In this document: positions 12,401-22,831 of the stretch, piece by piece
Position numbering within the stretch: position 1 is the first letter of the stretch
How the letters are laid out: the number at the start of each line of letters is the position of its first letter
From: Actinomortierella ambigua
Taxonomy: Eukaryota; Mortierellomycota; Mortierellomycetes; Mortierellales; Mortierellaceae
Assembly: GCA_016098155.1 (NCBI GenBank)
Contig: JAAAJB010000028.1
Coordinates: 1 to 64,000 of the forward strand
Direction of reading: 5' to 3'
Length of the DNA: 64,000 nucleotides
Translations under genes and position numbers: made by a program
Notes under the pieces: model-generated
Database searches by the model: none
What the model saw: only the letters and a program-made list of their open reading frames with translations
What the model was told of the DNA's origin: nothing

Positions 12401-12976
12401 CGATTTGCGATCAACTACTTTACGAGCATCGGTCTCGGTGCATTGACTGTCGATTTGCGCGAGCATCTGAAGAACGCACCCAAGGCCATCATGGCCCAGC
12501 AACAGGCAGACACGGATTCGGAGAGTGACTCTAGCTCCGATGACAGTGATTCGTCCGACTCGGACGCTTCATCGTCGTCGTCGGGCTCAGATTCAGGCAG
12601 TGATTCGTCGGCGTCTGATTCAGAAGACTCTGGCTCGGAAAGCGATGCTTCGTCGCGGAGGCGTCGTCGTCCTCGTCGTCGTTCATCTTCGCGCTCTCCA
12701 ACACGTTCGCCAGCACGTTCATCGGCACGCTCATCGGCACGTTCGCCGGCACGTTCATCGGCACGTTCGCCGGCACGTTCTTCAGCACGTTCGCCGGCAC
12801 GGTCGCGGTCGCGGTCATCGCCATCTCAACGACAGGAGCAGCGAGGACGTGGACGAGATGAGCGTTCGCCTTCACGTTCGCGTTCGCCTTCACGTTCGCG
12901 TTCGCGTTCGCGCGACTCGTATCGCCGCCGGTCGAGATCGCGCACGCCTCCTCGCCGTTATGAACGCCGACGTTAA
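9491..12976 (+). CDS. CWC22: Pre-mRNA-splicing factor CWC22 with RS domains at both ends
   Basis: Exons 9491-9510, 9607-10609, 10798-11431, 11577-11881 and 11987-12976 give 983 residues. CWC22 is a spliceosome component needed for catalytic activation; in animals it also loads eIF4A3 to build the exon junction complex. Residues 1-280 are an RS-rich region. Residues about 310-515 form the MIF4G domain ([32 protein letters not shown]...). An acidic linker leads to the MA3 domain at about 617-735 ([24 protein letters not shown]). The C-terminus is an acidic Ser/Asp run followed by an arginine-serine tail. The first exon (20 nt, MSTNGG) was chosen because AG|GTGGGT joins in frame to the acceptor before SMSRSRS; a start at 9590 inside the intron is the alternative. 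Neighbour ERD2 ends 229 bp upstream. Confidence 0.95.
12700..12810 (+). repeat. 12-nt coding minisatellite in the CWC22 RS tail
   Basis: A unit close to GGCACGTTCGCC is repeated head to tail about eight times with TCG/GCC swaps. It encodes alternating SARS/PARS units of the arginine-serine tail. DNA periodicity as well as protein periodicity suggests recent slippage or unequal exchange. Confidence 0.85.
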
Positions 12977-13314
12977 TCAAAATAAACTTTGCAACACATC
13001 ACGTTATCATACACACACGAATTGTCTACAGATTCCAAAAAAAAAAAAAAAATGTTTTTGTTCCTTCATGACTTTTTTTTTTGGTAGACAAGTCGTGGTG
13101 CAAATGCTAACAATGGGGCACGATGGGGGGGGGAAAGAGGGTAAAGGTGGTGTCTACAGGTTAAGCACATGGAGGTATACACAGTTGGTGTATGATAAAA
13201 TAGGGAACAGGAGAAAACAACAAGTAACAAGGGGAGTGAGTTTTGGTACAATAGTTTTTTTTTTCTTTAAAAAACAAAAAAGGGCGAGGAGGGAATGAGA
13301 TTGTATAAAAGTTT
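12977..13314. other. Shared 3' region of CWC22 and the C2H2 factor gene
   Basis: These 338 bp lie between two convergent stop codons. AATAAA at about 12980 fits a plus-strand polyadenylation signal for CWC22. The rest is A- and T-runs. No gene is seen. Confidence 0.7.
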
Positions 13315-15327
13315 CTAAGACTGTGCAGGAGGCTGTACCTGACAACCAGCGCGGTTCCGCGAGTTGCCACGATGGCGTCCGAGGGCATCCAAACGCGAAA
13401 ACGACTTGCCGCAACCATTGCACTTGAACGGTTTATCACCGCCATGGATCTTGACGTGGCGCTTCAGGTCATGGTTGCGCGAAAACGCCTGCGAACACGC
13501 GCTGCAGACAAACGGGCGTTCGTTTGTATGTGTGCGCGAGTGAGACTTTAGGTTGTACAATCGCGCAAAGATCTTACCACACCCAGGGTGCTGGCATGGG
13601 AACGACTGGGCTCCCTCGGGAATGTTGGACCCATCGTGTGGGTTGCCGCTACTGCCGCCCCCATTGCCGCCGCTACCGCCCGCTCCTCCGCCGCTACCAC
13701 CACCCGACGCCGACGACGAGGAGGGTGCCTTGCGCTTCTTGGGACGTGGCGTGATGCTGCTCGAGCCAGCTCCGGCACCGCCCGCGCCACCAGCACCACC
13801 ACCACTATTGGGATCGGGGACAGGGTCCTGGGCCGTGCCAAAGTCGGATCCCTGGGCCGGGAAGTGGCCAATAGGGGGCGGCATCAGGCTGCTGGAGATC
13901 TCGGCCAGGTTGTGGTTGGTCATGAGGACTTGGAGGGCCTGCTGGACGGCCGCGTCGCTGATCGCGCTGATCGCGTGCAGTTCATCCTTGGGGTCCGACG
14001 ACCACTTGATCTGCGACTTGCCCGTCGTCTTGTCAAACTCAAAGGTAAACTTTTGCGTCGACGACGAGGACGAGCCCGAGGAGGAGGACGTCGTGTGCGC
14101 GGCGGCGGCATTGGCAGCAGCTGCAGCGGCTGCGGCTGCATTGCTATCGGCTGCGGCAGCAGCAGCGGCGGCGGCGGATTGGGTGGCATGGTAGATGACT
14201 TGGGCGAGAGCGTCGTCTGTATCTTGCATCGACAATGGCGGCGGTGCCTGCTGTTGCTGTTGCTTGGACGCATCAGAGGCCGTGTTGGTGGTGGTGGTGG
14301 TGGTGGTGTTGGTGTTGTTGGTCGTCGCGGCCGAGGAGGTGGCTGGGTCATGCGGTGGCTGGTCAAAGTTGGCGGAGGCTTGTGGGAAATTGACGGCATG
14401 CGATATTGAAATAAGCGAGTTGTCTGAGCTCGCATTCTTGATCATCTCTTCCACCAACATGCCACTGCCACTCGACCCATTGCCTCCTCCTCCTCCTCCC
14501 TCTCCTCCTCCGCTTGCACCTCCGCTTGCATGCTTATTGCTCTCTGCCGTGTCGTCTACGGAGGCTGTGGAAGTAGGGTTGCTGAGTGACTGCGCAATCA
14601 ACTGTAGAGCACGTGCAGCCTGATTCTGTTGGTCTTCCTCTAATGCAATCCGCTTGCCTGCTGCCAGGCTGGACATGCTCGAGATCACCTGGTTGTATGC
14701 ACTGTTGACATCAAACGCCTCAGACTCGGCTGCTGCTGCCGCCGCCGCTGCTGCCGCTGCTGCCACCGAGCTAGCATCTCCGGCTGCTTCGACCTCGTCT
14801 TTTACACCCAAGGGGGGTTCTGGCAGTGCGGCATCATCGGGCGTTGAAACTGCTGCTGCTGTCGCATCGACCATGTGTACATCGTGAGGCTCTGCTGTTG
14901 TTGTTGTTGTTGCTGTTGGTGTGCTTGCTCCGCTGTGGTGAGACTCTGTCACTGCAGCAGCGGCAGCAGCGGCGGCAGCGGCTATGGCAGACTCTACAGA
15001 GTCTGGGACGGGCGGATCTACTTTGATAGCCTCTGCTTCTCCCGGAGACGGCTGTGCTGCTACTGCTGCTGCCGCTGCTGCTGCTGCAGCGGCTACTACG
15101 GCTGTGACAGACTCTTGCGATGCTGTAGTTGAGGCTGCTGCGGAGTCGACAACCTCGAGGGGTGTTGTTAGAGCTTTGGCCAAGGCTTGGATATCATCAG
15201 TTGCACCGGGTGGAAAAGAAGCAGAATACGAGACGTCTGCTTCGGATGTGGAGGTTGGTGTCGAGACGGCCGTCGCGTCGTTACTGTGGTCTGCACTGTG
15301 GGCAGTGCTATGGTCGTCTGCGTTCAT
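13315..15327 (-). CDS. C2H2 zinc-finger transcription factor, Crz1-like finger set
   Basis: A single exon encodes 670 residues. About the first 560 residues are disordered, with repeated poly-alanine runs, Thr/Asn-rich stretches and poly-glycine. Three C2H2 fingers sit at the extreme C-terminus (about 575-660): CQHPGCGKIFARLYNLKSH, then CSACSQAFSRNHDLKRH, then CNGCGKSFSRLDALGRHR. The finger texts, with YNLKSHxRTHTxERPF and DLKRH linkers, resemble the calcineurin-responsive Crz1/CrzA fingers of fungi. A calcineurin docking site (PxIxIT) is not obvious to me, so calcium regulation is only a suggestion. A nuclear DNA-binding role is secure. Start at 15327 is the first ATG of the frame. Confidence 0.9.
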   Translation of the reverse strand: MNADDHSTAHSADHSNDATAVSTPTSTSEADVSYSASFPPGATDDIQALAKALTTPLEVVDSAAASTTASQESVTAVVAAAAAAAAAAVAAQPSPGEAEAIKVDPPVPDSVESAIAAAAAAAAAAVTESHHSGASTPTATTTTTAEPHDVHMVDATAAAVSTPDDAALPEPPLGVKDEVEAAGDASSVAAAAAAAAAAAAESEAFDVNSAYNQVISSMSSLAAGKRIALEEDQQNQAARALQLIAQSLSNPTSTASVDDTAESNKHASGGASGGGEGGGGGGNGSSGSGMLVEEMIKNASSDNSLISISHAVNFPQASANFDQPPHDPATSSAATTNNTNTTTTTTTNTASDASKQQQQQAPPPLSMQDTDDALAQVIYHATQSAAAAAAAAADSNAAAAAAAAANAAAAHTTSSSSGSSSSSTQKFTFEFDKTTGKSQIKWSSDPKDELHAISAISDAAVQQALQVLMTNHNLAEISSSLMPPPIGHFPAQGSDFGTAQDPVPDPNSGGGAGGAGGAGAGSSSITPRPKKRKAPSSSSASGGGSGGGAGGSGGNGGGSSGNPHDGSNIPEGAQSFPCQHPGCGKIFARLYNLKSHSRTHTNERPFVCSACSQAFSRNHDLKRHVKIHGGDKPFKCNGCGKSFSRLDALGRHRGNSRNRAGCQVQPPAQS

Positions 15328-16594
15328 GACCTCTTTTTTAGTTTTTTGTAATTGTGCAGACTATGGGATGAGGGCGGGGGGGGGAGGGGTGTAAGTGGAA
15401 ATGGGACGCGAAGCGATGAAAACCACCGGAAAGTGAGGTAGCACAGATGTTCCTGCGTTGTCTTTTTAGAAGCCTAGGACGAGGTCGTAGGCTACACGGC
15501 GCGAAGCTGTAGCAGTGGGGGGCAGAGTGGCTGGCAAAGGGAAGGTGGCTTCTGAACTGAATGAACGAGGGGTGGCTTCGGTGAAAGAATGTTAAGGTAG
15601 ATCGGCCTTCAACATCTTTACAAAAAAAAAAAGAAGAGGACATAGCGCAATGGAGGCATATTTACGTTTCTGTCTTAATTTGGCGAGGAAATAAATTTTG
15701 TTGTAAATCCAACCGACGCCACTAATATTTTGGAAGGGCGTTAGGGAGCAGCTCTTAAATATATACATATACACGACTACTCGTTGCAGAAAGGCGGTTG
15801 TTTGCGAGGGGTTCACAAGTGCCCCATTCCCCTCCCCCCACAGGCAACATCAACTAGACACTGGCAAGCAGAGCTAGTGAGTCTCGCAAAAAGAGCCTGC
15901 TCTTGAGTATAATAGATAATGAACCCATGGGCTCCTCAGGCACTCACTCCAACGCCCGTCAGATCGCAGTGAACAAGTAGTCTTGATGCTAAAGGGAGTG
16001 TGATCCGCTGTTTTGCTTGCCTTGCGCAGGACATGTGTATTAAGCCCATGTCCGAGATATGGTGGTGGCAACGGTGTATCGAGCCTCAAACCATTAGCAG
16101 CTGTCTACGGCCTGTTGCGACGCGTATCTCCTGATCATCTGGGATATACAACACTCTCCAGCGAGAAGATTCTCTTGTGGGCGGATAACGCGTCGAGCTT
16201 GGCTCTCTGTAGGTGACAAGGGGAATACTTGTGACAGCAGAGGGATGGGGGAGGGCGAATGCCAGTGGACCTATTGAAGCAAACAAAGTCACACAGTTGC
16301 CTATGTGCGGGCTTCTCCCAAATTCAATTCACGCACAACTCTCTTTTCCTTTTCCCTACATCAACTCTCATCCTTTCTCTCTCTTTCTCTTTCTTACCTG
16401 GACGAATGGTACGCACACCTCACACCTGTATATGGCATTGGGGCTAAACCGGCGATCAGCCCTTGAATGAATGCTGTGCATTCACCTGTGTACTGACCCA
16501 TCCTCAATTGGCCATTGCTTGCCACTCTTTTTCACTCTCTTGTCTTCTTGCCTTTTTGTCTTGCTCTTCTTCTTAGCCCACTATCGAGAGCACC
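15328..16594. other. Divergent intergenic region between the C2H2 factor and ISWI genes
   Basis: The two genes are transcribed away from each other across about 1.27 kb. Only frames under about 100 codons without recognisable content occur. It must hold both promoters. An ATG at 16406 followed directly by GTACGC could be an upstream ISWI start exon (see findings). Confidence 0.6.
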
Positions 16595-19500
16595 ATGGAG
16601 AAGGATCAGGTAAGCATCGCAGTTGAGGTGTCTATTGAGAGGGCCGGAGAAGGGAGTATGCAGGCTCTCTTTTATTTTTTTTTTCTTACCAACATGTTTG
16701 GGGAAAGAGGAGGGGCCATTTGAGCTGCTGCCGAATAAGATGTTGACAGGCGGTTTTTGTATTTGATCGCAACACTTACACGAAATCTATCTCCCTATTT
16801 TTGCATTTTCCAGGCTATCAACCATGCATCGGAAGATGAGGTGATGCACAGCGTACGTATACCAGCCTCAAATCTCATCTAAAGCTATCCACCACCATGT
16901 TGAACACTACCATTGAAGCGATCCTTTGGATCGGATCATTTGCTCCCCTGATCAGCACATATGGCCATGTCGCGCCATAGATGAGAGACCCAGATCGTGT
17001 AGTTATCCCGAGTTCTAAACCTCTACTGTTCAAACTACTTAAAATACGGTGGCCGAATCGTAGGCTGACGAGGAGGCCGGACCTCAGTTGTCGAAGAAGG
17101 AACTTGACCAAAAGATGAAGGAGGAGCGCCGACGCCAGCGCGAGGAGGATCGAGTGCTGGCCGCGGAACAAAAGATCAACTTCCAGCGGGATACAGAGCA
17201 GATGGCCAGAGATAAGGTATTGAAAAACGAAATCAGACGTTACCCACAAACACATGGGCATGCGTGCGGTCCCCTCCTGGGAGGAGGAGATTGTTCTGGG
17301 TTGACAAACTGACACTGATCAATCAATTACGTGTGCTTTCGTGCCCTTTGGCTGTTCTAGCTTGTAGACACATCCAACCGTATCAACTTCCTTTTGGGCC
17401 AAACAGGTATGAATCTTTCCGTCGTGTCATCTTGGTGAAGAAGCACCAGCATTGTTACCCTTTTTGCCAATGTCAATGACCCAATGCTATTTGTACTTAC
17501 ATTGTACCTCAACTACCACGTTCTTTTAGAGTTGTTTAAACATTTTATTGACCTGAAAAAGGCAAGCGATCCAGAGTTTGACCGTCTGCTCAAGGAGCGT
17601 GAGGCCAAGGAGAAGGCAAAGTCCAAGAATCCTAAAGGCGACCGACACACGCGCAAGTCGGAGAAGGAGGAGGATCAGGAGCTGCTAGATGATGAGGAGA
17701 ACGGCGACGATTCGTTCATGTTCACAGAGTCACCTGCATGTACGTCATTTGAGAAAAAAAATCATTGTGGTCCAATCATTCCATTTCTTGGTTTTGGACT
17801 CGGGAAGAAACCCTCCCTAACTGGCACTTGCATCGCTGCACTTTCTTGTTACTCCCAAATCTAGATATCAAGAACGGAACTTTACGTGATTATCAAATCC
17901 AGGGCTTGAACTGGATGGTGAGCCTTCATAGGAATGGCATCAACGGTATCCTTGCGGACGAAATGGTAGGTCTATATGGAATCAGATCTGAGACATATGG
18001 CCCTTCTCAAGATACTCAGCTTTAAGATTCTAAGGACTAACTTGTTCCTTATTTTTTTTTGTTTGGTTGTCCCCAGGGTCTTGGCAAGACATTGCAGACT
18101 ATTTCGTTCCTAGGCTATCTGAAGCATATCCGAGGCGTGTCTGGTCCTCATTTGGTGATCGTACCCAAGTCAACCTTGCACAACTGGGAGAATGAATTCA
18201 ACAAGTGGCTTCCTGACTCGAATGTTTTTATGCTGCATGCCCAAAAGGAGGAGCGTGTAAGTGAAGAAGTGAACCGAAAGAATGCTCACTCCGTCAAAAA
18301 AGGAGACAGGTTCTTTTGCAGTGCGAGGACTACATCACTAATCCCACTCCCAAACTTCATTTGATGTTGCTACATAGGCTGAAATGGTCAAGACAAGGCT
18401 GCTGACACAAAAGTTTGACGTGTGTTTGACATCGTACGACATTTGCTTGTTGGAGAAGACGCATTTGAAGAAGTTTGCCTGGCAGTATATTGTCATTGAC
18501 GAGGCACACCGCATCAAGAACGAAAACTCGATGCTGTCACAGATCATTCGCACATTCAACTCCAAAAACCGACTTTTGATCACCGGTACTCCATTGCAGA
18601 ACAACCTCCACGAACTGTGGGCATTGCTCAACTTCTTGCTGCCCGACGTCTTTAGCTCGGCCGAGGACTTTGATGAATGGTTCGAGCTCCAGGGTGGCGA
18701 TCAGGACAAGGTTGTTCAGCAACTGCACAAGGTGCTGCGTCCATTCTTGCTCCGTCGTATCAAGTCTGATGTCGAAAAGAGCTTGCTTCCCAAGAAGGAG
18801 ATCAATCTGTATGTTAAGATGACACCCATGCAGCGCACATGGTACCAGCGCATTCTTGAGAAGGATATCGATGCCGTCAACGGTGCCGGTGGTCGAAAGG
18901 AGAGCAAGACGCGTCTGCTCAACATTGTAATGCAGCTCCGCAAGTGCTGCAACCACCCATACCTGTTTGATGGTGCAGAGCCTGGCCCACCCTACACAAA
19001 CGACGTGCATCTTGTTGACAATGCTGGCAAGATGGCTGTTCTCGACAAGTTGCTGAAGCGTATGAAGGAGCAGGGTTCGCGTGTTTTGCTCTTCAGTCAG
19101 ATGAGCCGTGTCCTTGATATTCTTGAGGATTACTGTCTCTTCCGTGGTTACGGTATGTTGTTTTTTTTTAATCCTTCCTACTATCACGCTCGCAATTTGT
19201 CAAGAAAAGGTCATGTTGTCTAACTTGCACTTGTTTCTTTGTTGTCTTTGCTTTTCTGCGGATAGAGTACTGCCGTATTGATGGTCAGACCAACCACGAG
19301 GACCGCATTGCAGCCATTGACGAGTACAACAAACCCAACAGCTCCAAGTTTATCTTCTTGCTGACGACGAGAGCCGGAGGATTGGGTATCAACTTGGTGA
19401 CGGCGGACATTGTTGTCTTGTACGACTCGGACTGGAACCCGCAGGTGGATCTTCAGGCGATGGATCGTGCACATCGTATTGGTCAGAAGAAGCAAGTCTA

Positions 19501-21140
19501 TGTGTTCCGATTTGTGACTGAGAAGGCGATTGAGGAGAAGGTTCTGGAGCGAGCGGCACAGAAGCTTCGTCTGGACCAGCTGGTCATCCAACAGGGCCGT
19601 GTGGTCCAGCAACAAAAGTCGGCCAACAAGGAAGAGCTGTTGACGATGATTCAACACGGTGCCGCGGATCTCTTTAAGAACTCTGAAACTACCGAGACCG
19701 GCGATACCGATATCGACCAGATTATTCGCGCTGGTGAGGAAAAGACGGCTGAGCTCAACCAGAAGTATGCTAATGTTGGTATTGAGGATCTGGCCAAGTT
19801 TACCTCCGAGGGCAGTGCCTACGACTGGCAAGGCGAAGACTGGAGCAATAAGGTAAGGAAGATCAGACGTGCTCGTATGGGAAGGAAGGGGAAGAGGGAT
19901 GTGAACAACAACAACAATTGTATTGGTTCTTCTAAACTCTGACCACAATGGATACCTTTTGCATGAAAACAAACAAAAAAAAAATTAGCGCAAGGCGGAT
20001 GGAAGCTTGATGTGGATTGCACCGGCCAAGCGTGAGCGCAAAGCCAACTATGCCGTGGACGACTACTTTAGAGATGCGATGCGCATTACACCCAAGACGC
20101 CTACGGTCAAGGCTCCTCGACCACCGAAGCAGATCAACATTAGCGACTTTCAGTTCTACCCACCACGCCTGTCTGAGCTGCAAGAGAAGGAGGTGCTTTA
20201 CTACCGCAAGTCGATCAGCTACCGTGTGCCCAAGGGTCTTGTTGGCGACGCAAGCACGATGAGTGACGAGGACCTGGAGGAGCTGCAGCAAATTGAGCAG
20301 GCCAAGGTGGACACGGCGGAGCCATTGACGGAGGAGGAGGTGGCGGAGAAGGAGGAGTTGCAGCAGCAAGGTTTTGAGAACTGGAACCGTCGTGATTTCC
20401 AAGCGTTCTGCCGAGCATGCGAGAAGCATGGCCGCAGCAACATTAGCGAGATTGCGAACGACATTGAGGGCAAGACGCTGCAAGAGGTGAAGAAGTACTC
20501 CAAGGCGTTCTGGCAGCGGTACGAGGAGATTGCGGACCACGAGCGGATCATTGCCAACATTGAGAAGGGCGAGAGCAAGCTGCAGCGGCAGTCGGACATC
20601 CAGGAGCAGCTGAGTGCCAAGGTGCGTCGTCACCGGGTGCCACTGCAGCAGCTCAAGATCACGTACAACCAGACCAAGACCAAGAACTACACGGAGGAAG
20701 AGGACCGGTTCCTGATTGTGATGTTGGAGCGGTTTGGGTTTGGCACGGAGGATGTGTATGAAAAGATTCGGGACGAGATCCGCAAGAGCCCTCTGTTCCG
20801 CTTTGACTGGTTCCTCAAGAGCCGTACGCCCCTGGAGATCTCACGGCGCTGTGCGTACCTGATCAAGTGTTTGGAGGCGGAGGACAAGCATGATGAGCCT
20901 GTGACGACGACAACGTCTTCGGGCAAGGGGTTGGCTAAAAAGTTGTCGGACGAGGCGGCGTCGTCGTCGTCCAAGAAGACTTCGGCCAAGCCTTCGCCGG
21001 CTGCGTCCCGTCGCAATTCACCCGCAGTCTCGTCCAAGGCCTCGCCGGCCGCCTCAGGCAAGAGCTCGCCCGCATCGCGCAAGGCTTCGCCGGCCGTGTC
21101 GAGCAAAGCCTCGTCAGCCCGATCGTCCCGACGCCGTTAA
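16595..21140 (+). CDS. ISW1: ISWI-family chromatin-remodelling ATPase
   Basis: Ten exons: 16595-16609, 16814-16852, 17064-17216, 17361-17406, 17530-17739, 17865-17965, 18077-18256, 18378-19152, 19266-19852 and 19989-21140; 1085 residues. It slides and spaces nucleosomes. Order seen: acidic/charged N-terminus; LLGQTELFKHFI; the Snf2 ATPase with motif I ADEMGLGKT (about 185-193, split by an intron after DEM), motif II DEAH (about 290) and [10 protein letters not shown]; the helicase C lobe with [16 protein letters not shown] and [11 protein letters not shown]; then HAND (from about 712), SANT (about 830-885) and SLIDE (about 922-1000). The C-terminal 75 residues repeat SPA/KAS units. This domain order separates ISWI from CHD and SWI2 proteins. 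Whether it is the ISW1 or ISW2 type is not resolved. The first exon is the least certain part. Confidence 0.95.
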
Positions 21141-21328
21141 AAAAAAAAAAAAAAACCACACACACATTCACACATCACTCTCCCTTTGTTCACTCAACTC
21201 TTACTTTTTTCTTTGTAACCTGCTTGCTATTCTAGATTTCAACAACGACAACCACAACAAAAAAAAAATCTTTCTTAATGCTTTGTTTTTTTTTGTTGAC
21301 AAAAAAAAATCTTAACAGTCGTTGTTCT

Positions 21329-22327
21329 CTATTGTGGTGCATGTAAATTCATGTCCAGCACTTGGAGTTTAAGCCGGATGTCCAGCTGTTTGAGCATGGC
21401 ATTGCGATAAAAGGCAAAGTGCAAACGGATGAGCTCCAGCTGGTCTTTCTGGGCAGCAAACGCCGTGAGCAGTGTCGGGCCAGCGTCGTCCCAGTACGAG
21501 ACCTCGATCATGGTCGGAAACTCGCGCATGGACTGCGGTAGGCGCCCCGGATAGTCCAGCATCGCGGCCAGGGTCTCTTCCGAGATGGTCGAGTGGTCAA
21601 GCGATGAGGAGTGACAAGGGGTGCAATAGGAGGAAGACGAAGAAGAAGAGGAGGAAGAGGAGGAAAAGGATGATGATGATACAGTGGAGGAATGTGAAGA
21701 AGGGGAGGAAGAAGACATAGGATGGGTGTGGTCATGGATAGCATGGTCGCAGGGCGCGATGATGATTTTCTCGAGCATGGGTTGTATGCGATCGGCCGTC
21801 TCGTCGCGCCAAACAACAATAGAGCCCTTGAGCGACATCTCTGGCGACTGCAGATCGGTGGTGATCTCGAGGCTGTGGAGGTGGTATCCGCGGAGAGGCG
21901 GGTAGTGGATGAGGTGTGGGCGCAGGACGTGGGCGTGGTAGCTCCGCGCCAGCTCCACGTTCGGCATCTGCACGAGGACCATTGGTTTGAGACCCAACAG
22001 CAAGAACGCGAGTTCGCCATAGTGGCAATTCGTCTCGTCGAGTGGGTGGTGGTGTGGATGGGGGTTGTTGTTGTCGTTGTCGGGTTGGCGGATGCTGGTG
22101 TTGTTGCCTCCATGGCTGCCTCCGTTGCTGTCCGTGTCGCTGCTAATGGTGACGGTGATGCTGCTCTTGCTGCTGTTGTTGTCGTGGCTGTTATTGGTGC
22201 TGTTGCTTGTGTGACATTCGGTATGCTTATGATGGGGTTCGCTTGGCAAGCGTCGAGAGTGCGAGGCTAGCCAAGCCTGTTCATGTTCTTTGAAGCGTTT
22301 TAGTGCGTCCTTGAGTACGGTTGTCAT
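21329..22327 (-). CDS. Orphan protein of unknown function
   Basis: A single exon gives 332 residues from the ATG at 22327 (TTVLKDALKRFKEHEQAW); the frame stays open to 22465, but that extension is Thr/His-rich simple sequence and was left out. Two folded-looking blocks, about residues 100-190 (GELAFLLLGLKPMVLVQMP, PPLRGYHLHSLEI) and 255-332 (MLDYPGRLPQ, MIEVSYWDDAGPTLLTAFAA, RLHFAFYRNAM), are separated by a long serine run; an Asn/His/Ser-rich region precedes the first block. No signal peptide or membrane segment is evident. I do not recognise the family. It ends 188 bp from the ISWI stop (convergent) and its start faces GCP2 (divergent, 504 bp). Confidence 0.72.
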   Translation of the reverse strand: MTTVLKDALKRFKEHEQAWLASHSRRLPSEPHHKHTECHTSNSTNNSHDNNSSKSSITVTISSDTDSNGGSHGGNNTSIRQPDNDNNNPHPHHHPLDETNCHYGELAFLLLGLKPMVLVQMPNVELARSYHAHVLRPHLIHYPPLRGYHLHSLEITTDLQSPEMSLKGSIVVWRDETADRIQPMLEKIIIAPCDHAIHDHTHPMSSSSPSSHSSTVSSSSFSSSSSSSSSSSSYCTPCHSSSLDHSTISEETLAAMLDYPGRLPQSMREFPTMIEVSYWDDAGPTLLTAFAAQKDQLELIRLHFAFYRNAMLKQLDIRLKLQVLDMNLHAPQ

Positions 22328-22831
22328 ATTGCTAGTTTGTGTGGGGAGGGTGTGTGTGCGTGAGAGAGAGTGTGTGCGTGCGTGTGTGTGGTGTGTGCAC
22401 GGTGAAGCGTATGTGGTGGGATGGTGGTGTTTTGGATGTGTGTTTGAAAAGAAGAGACAAACCAAGCATTTTATGAATTCAGTGCTTCAGCCACCCACAG
22501 AGGGCGTTCACCTTTTTTTTTTTTTTGCCGCCTTATTTTGTCGCGTGGAAAGAACAGAACAAGGGTTTGCTGGCCAGCTCCAACATTCGACGCAACAAAC
22601 ATTGCTCACGTTCACGGGCCAGTTTCATCCCTGCAGGGCACCCACTCTCTTTTGTCATCTTTCATCTCCCTGCATATTTGCCACGCGTTGCATTTTTTTT
22701 TTTTTGTTTCTTTCGGATTGCATTGCCAGTAAACCACAGCTCTCTCAAAAAAAGGCGTCCTGAATCGAGGAAACAATAATACCCCCCCCCCCCGCACTGG
22801 TGGCCCTGGAAGAGTCCAAAAAAAAGGGAGA
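22328..22831. other. Divergent promoter region between the orphan gene and GCP2
   Basis: These 504 bp hold GT/GA-rich simple sequence, several T-runs and a C-run just before the GCP2 start. No gene is seen. Confidence 0.6.
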
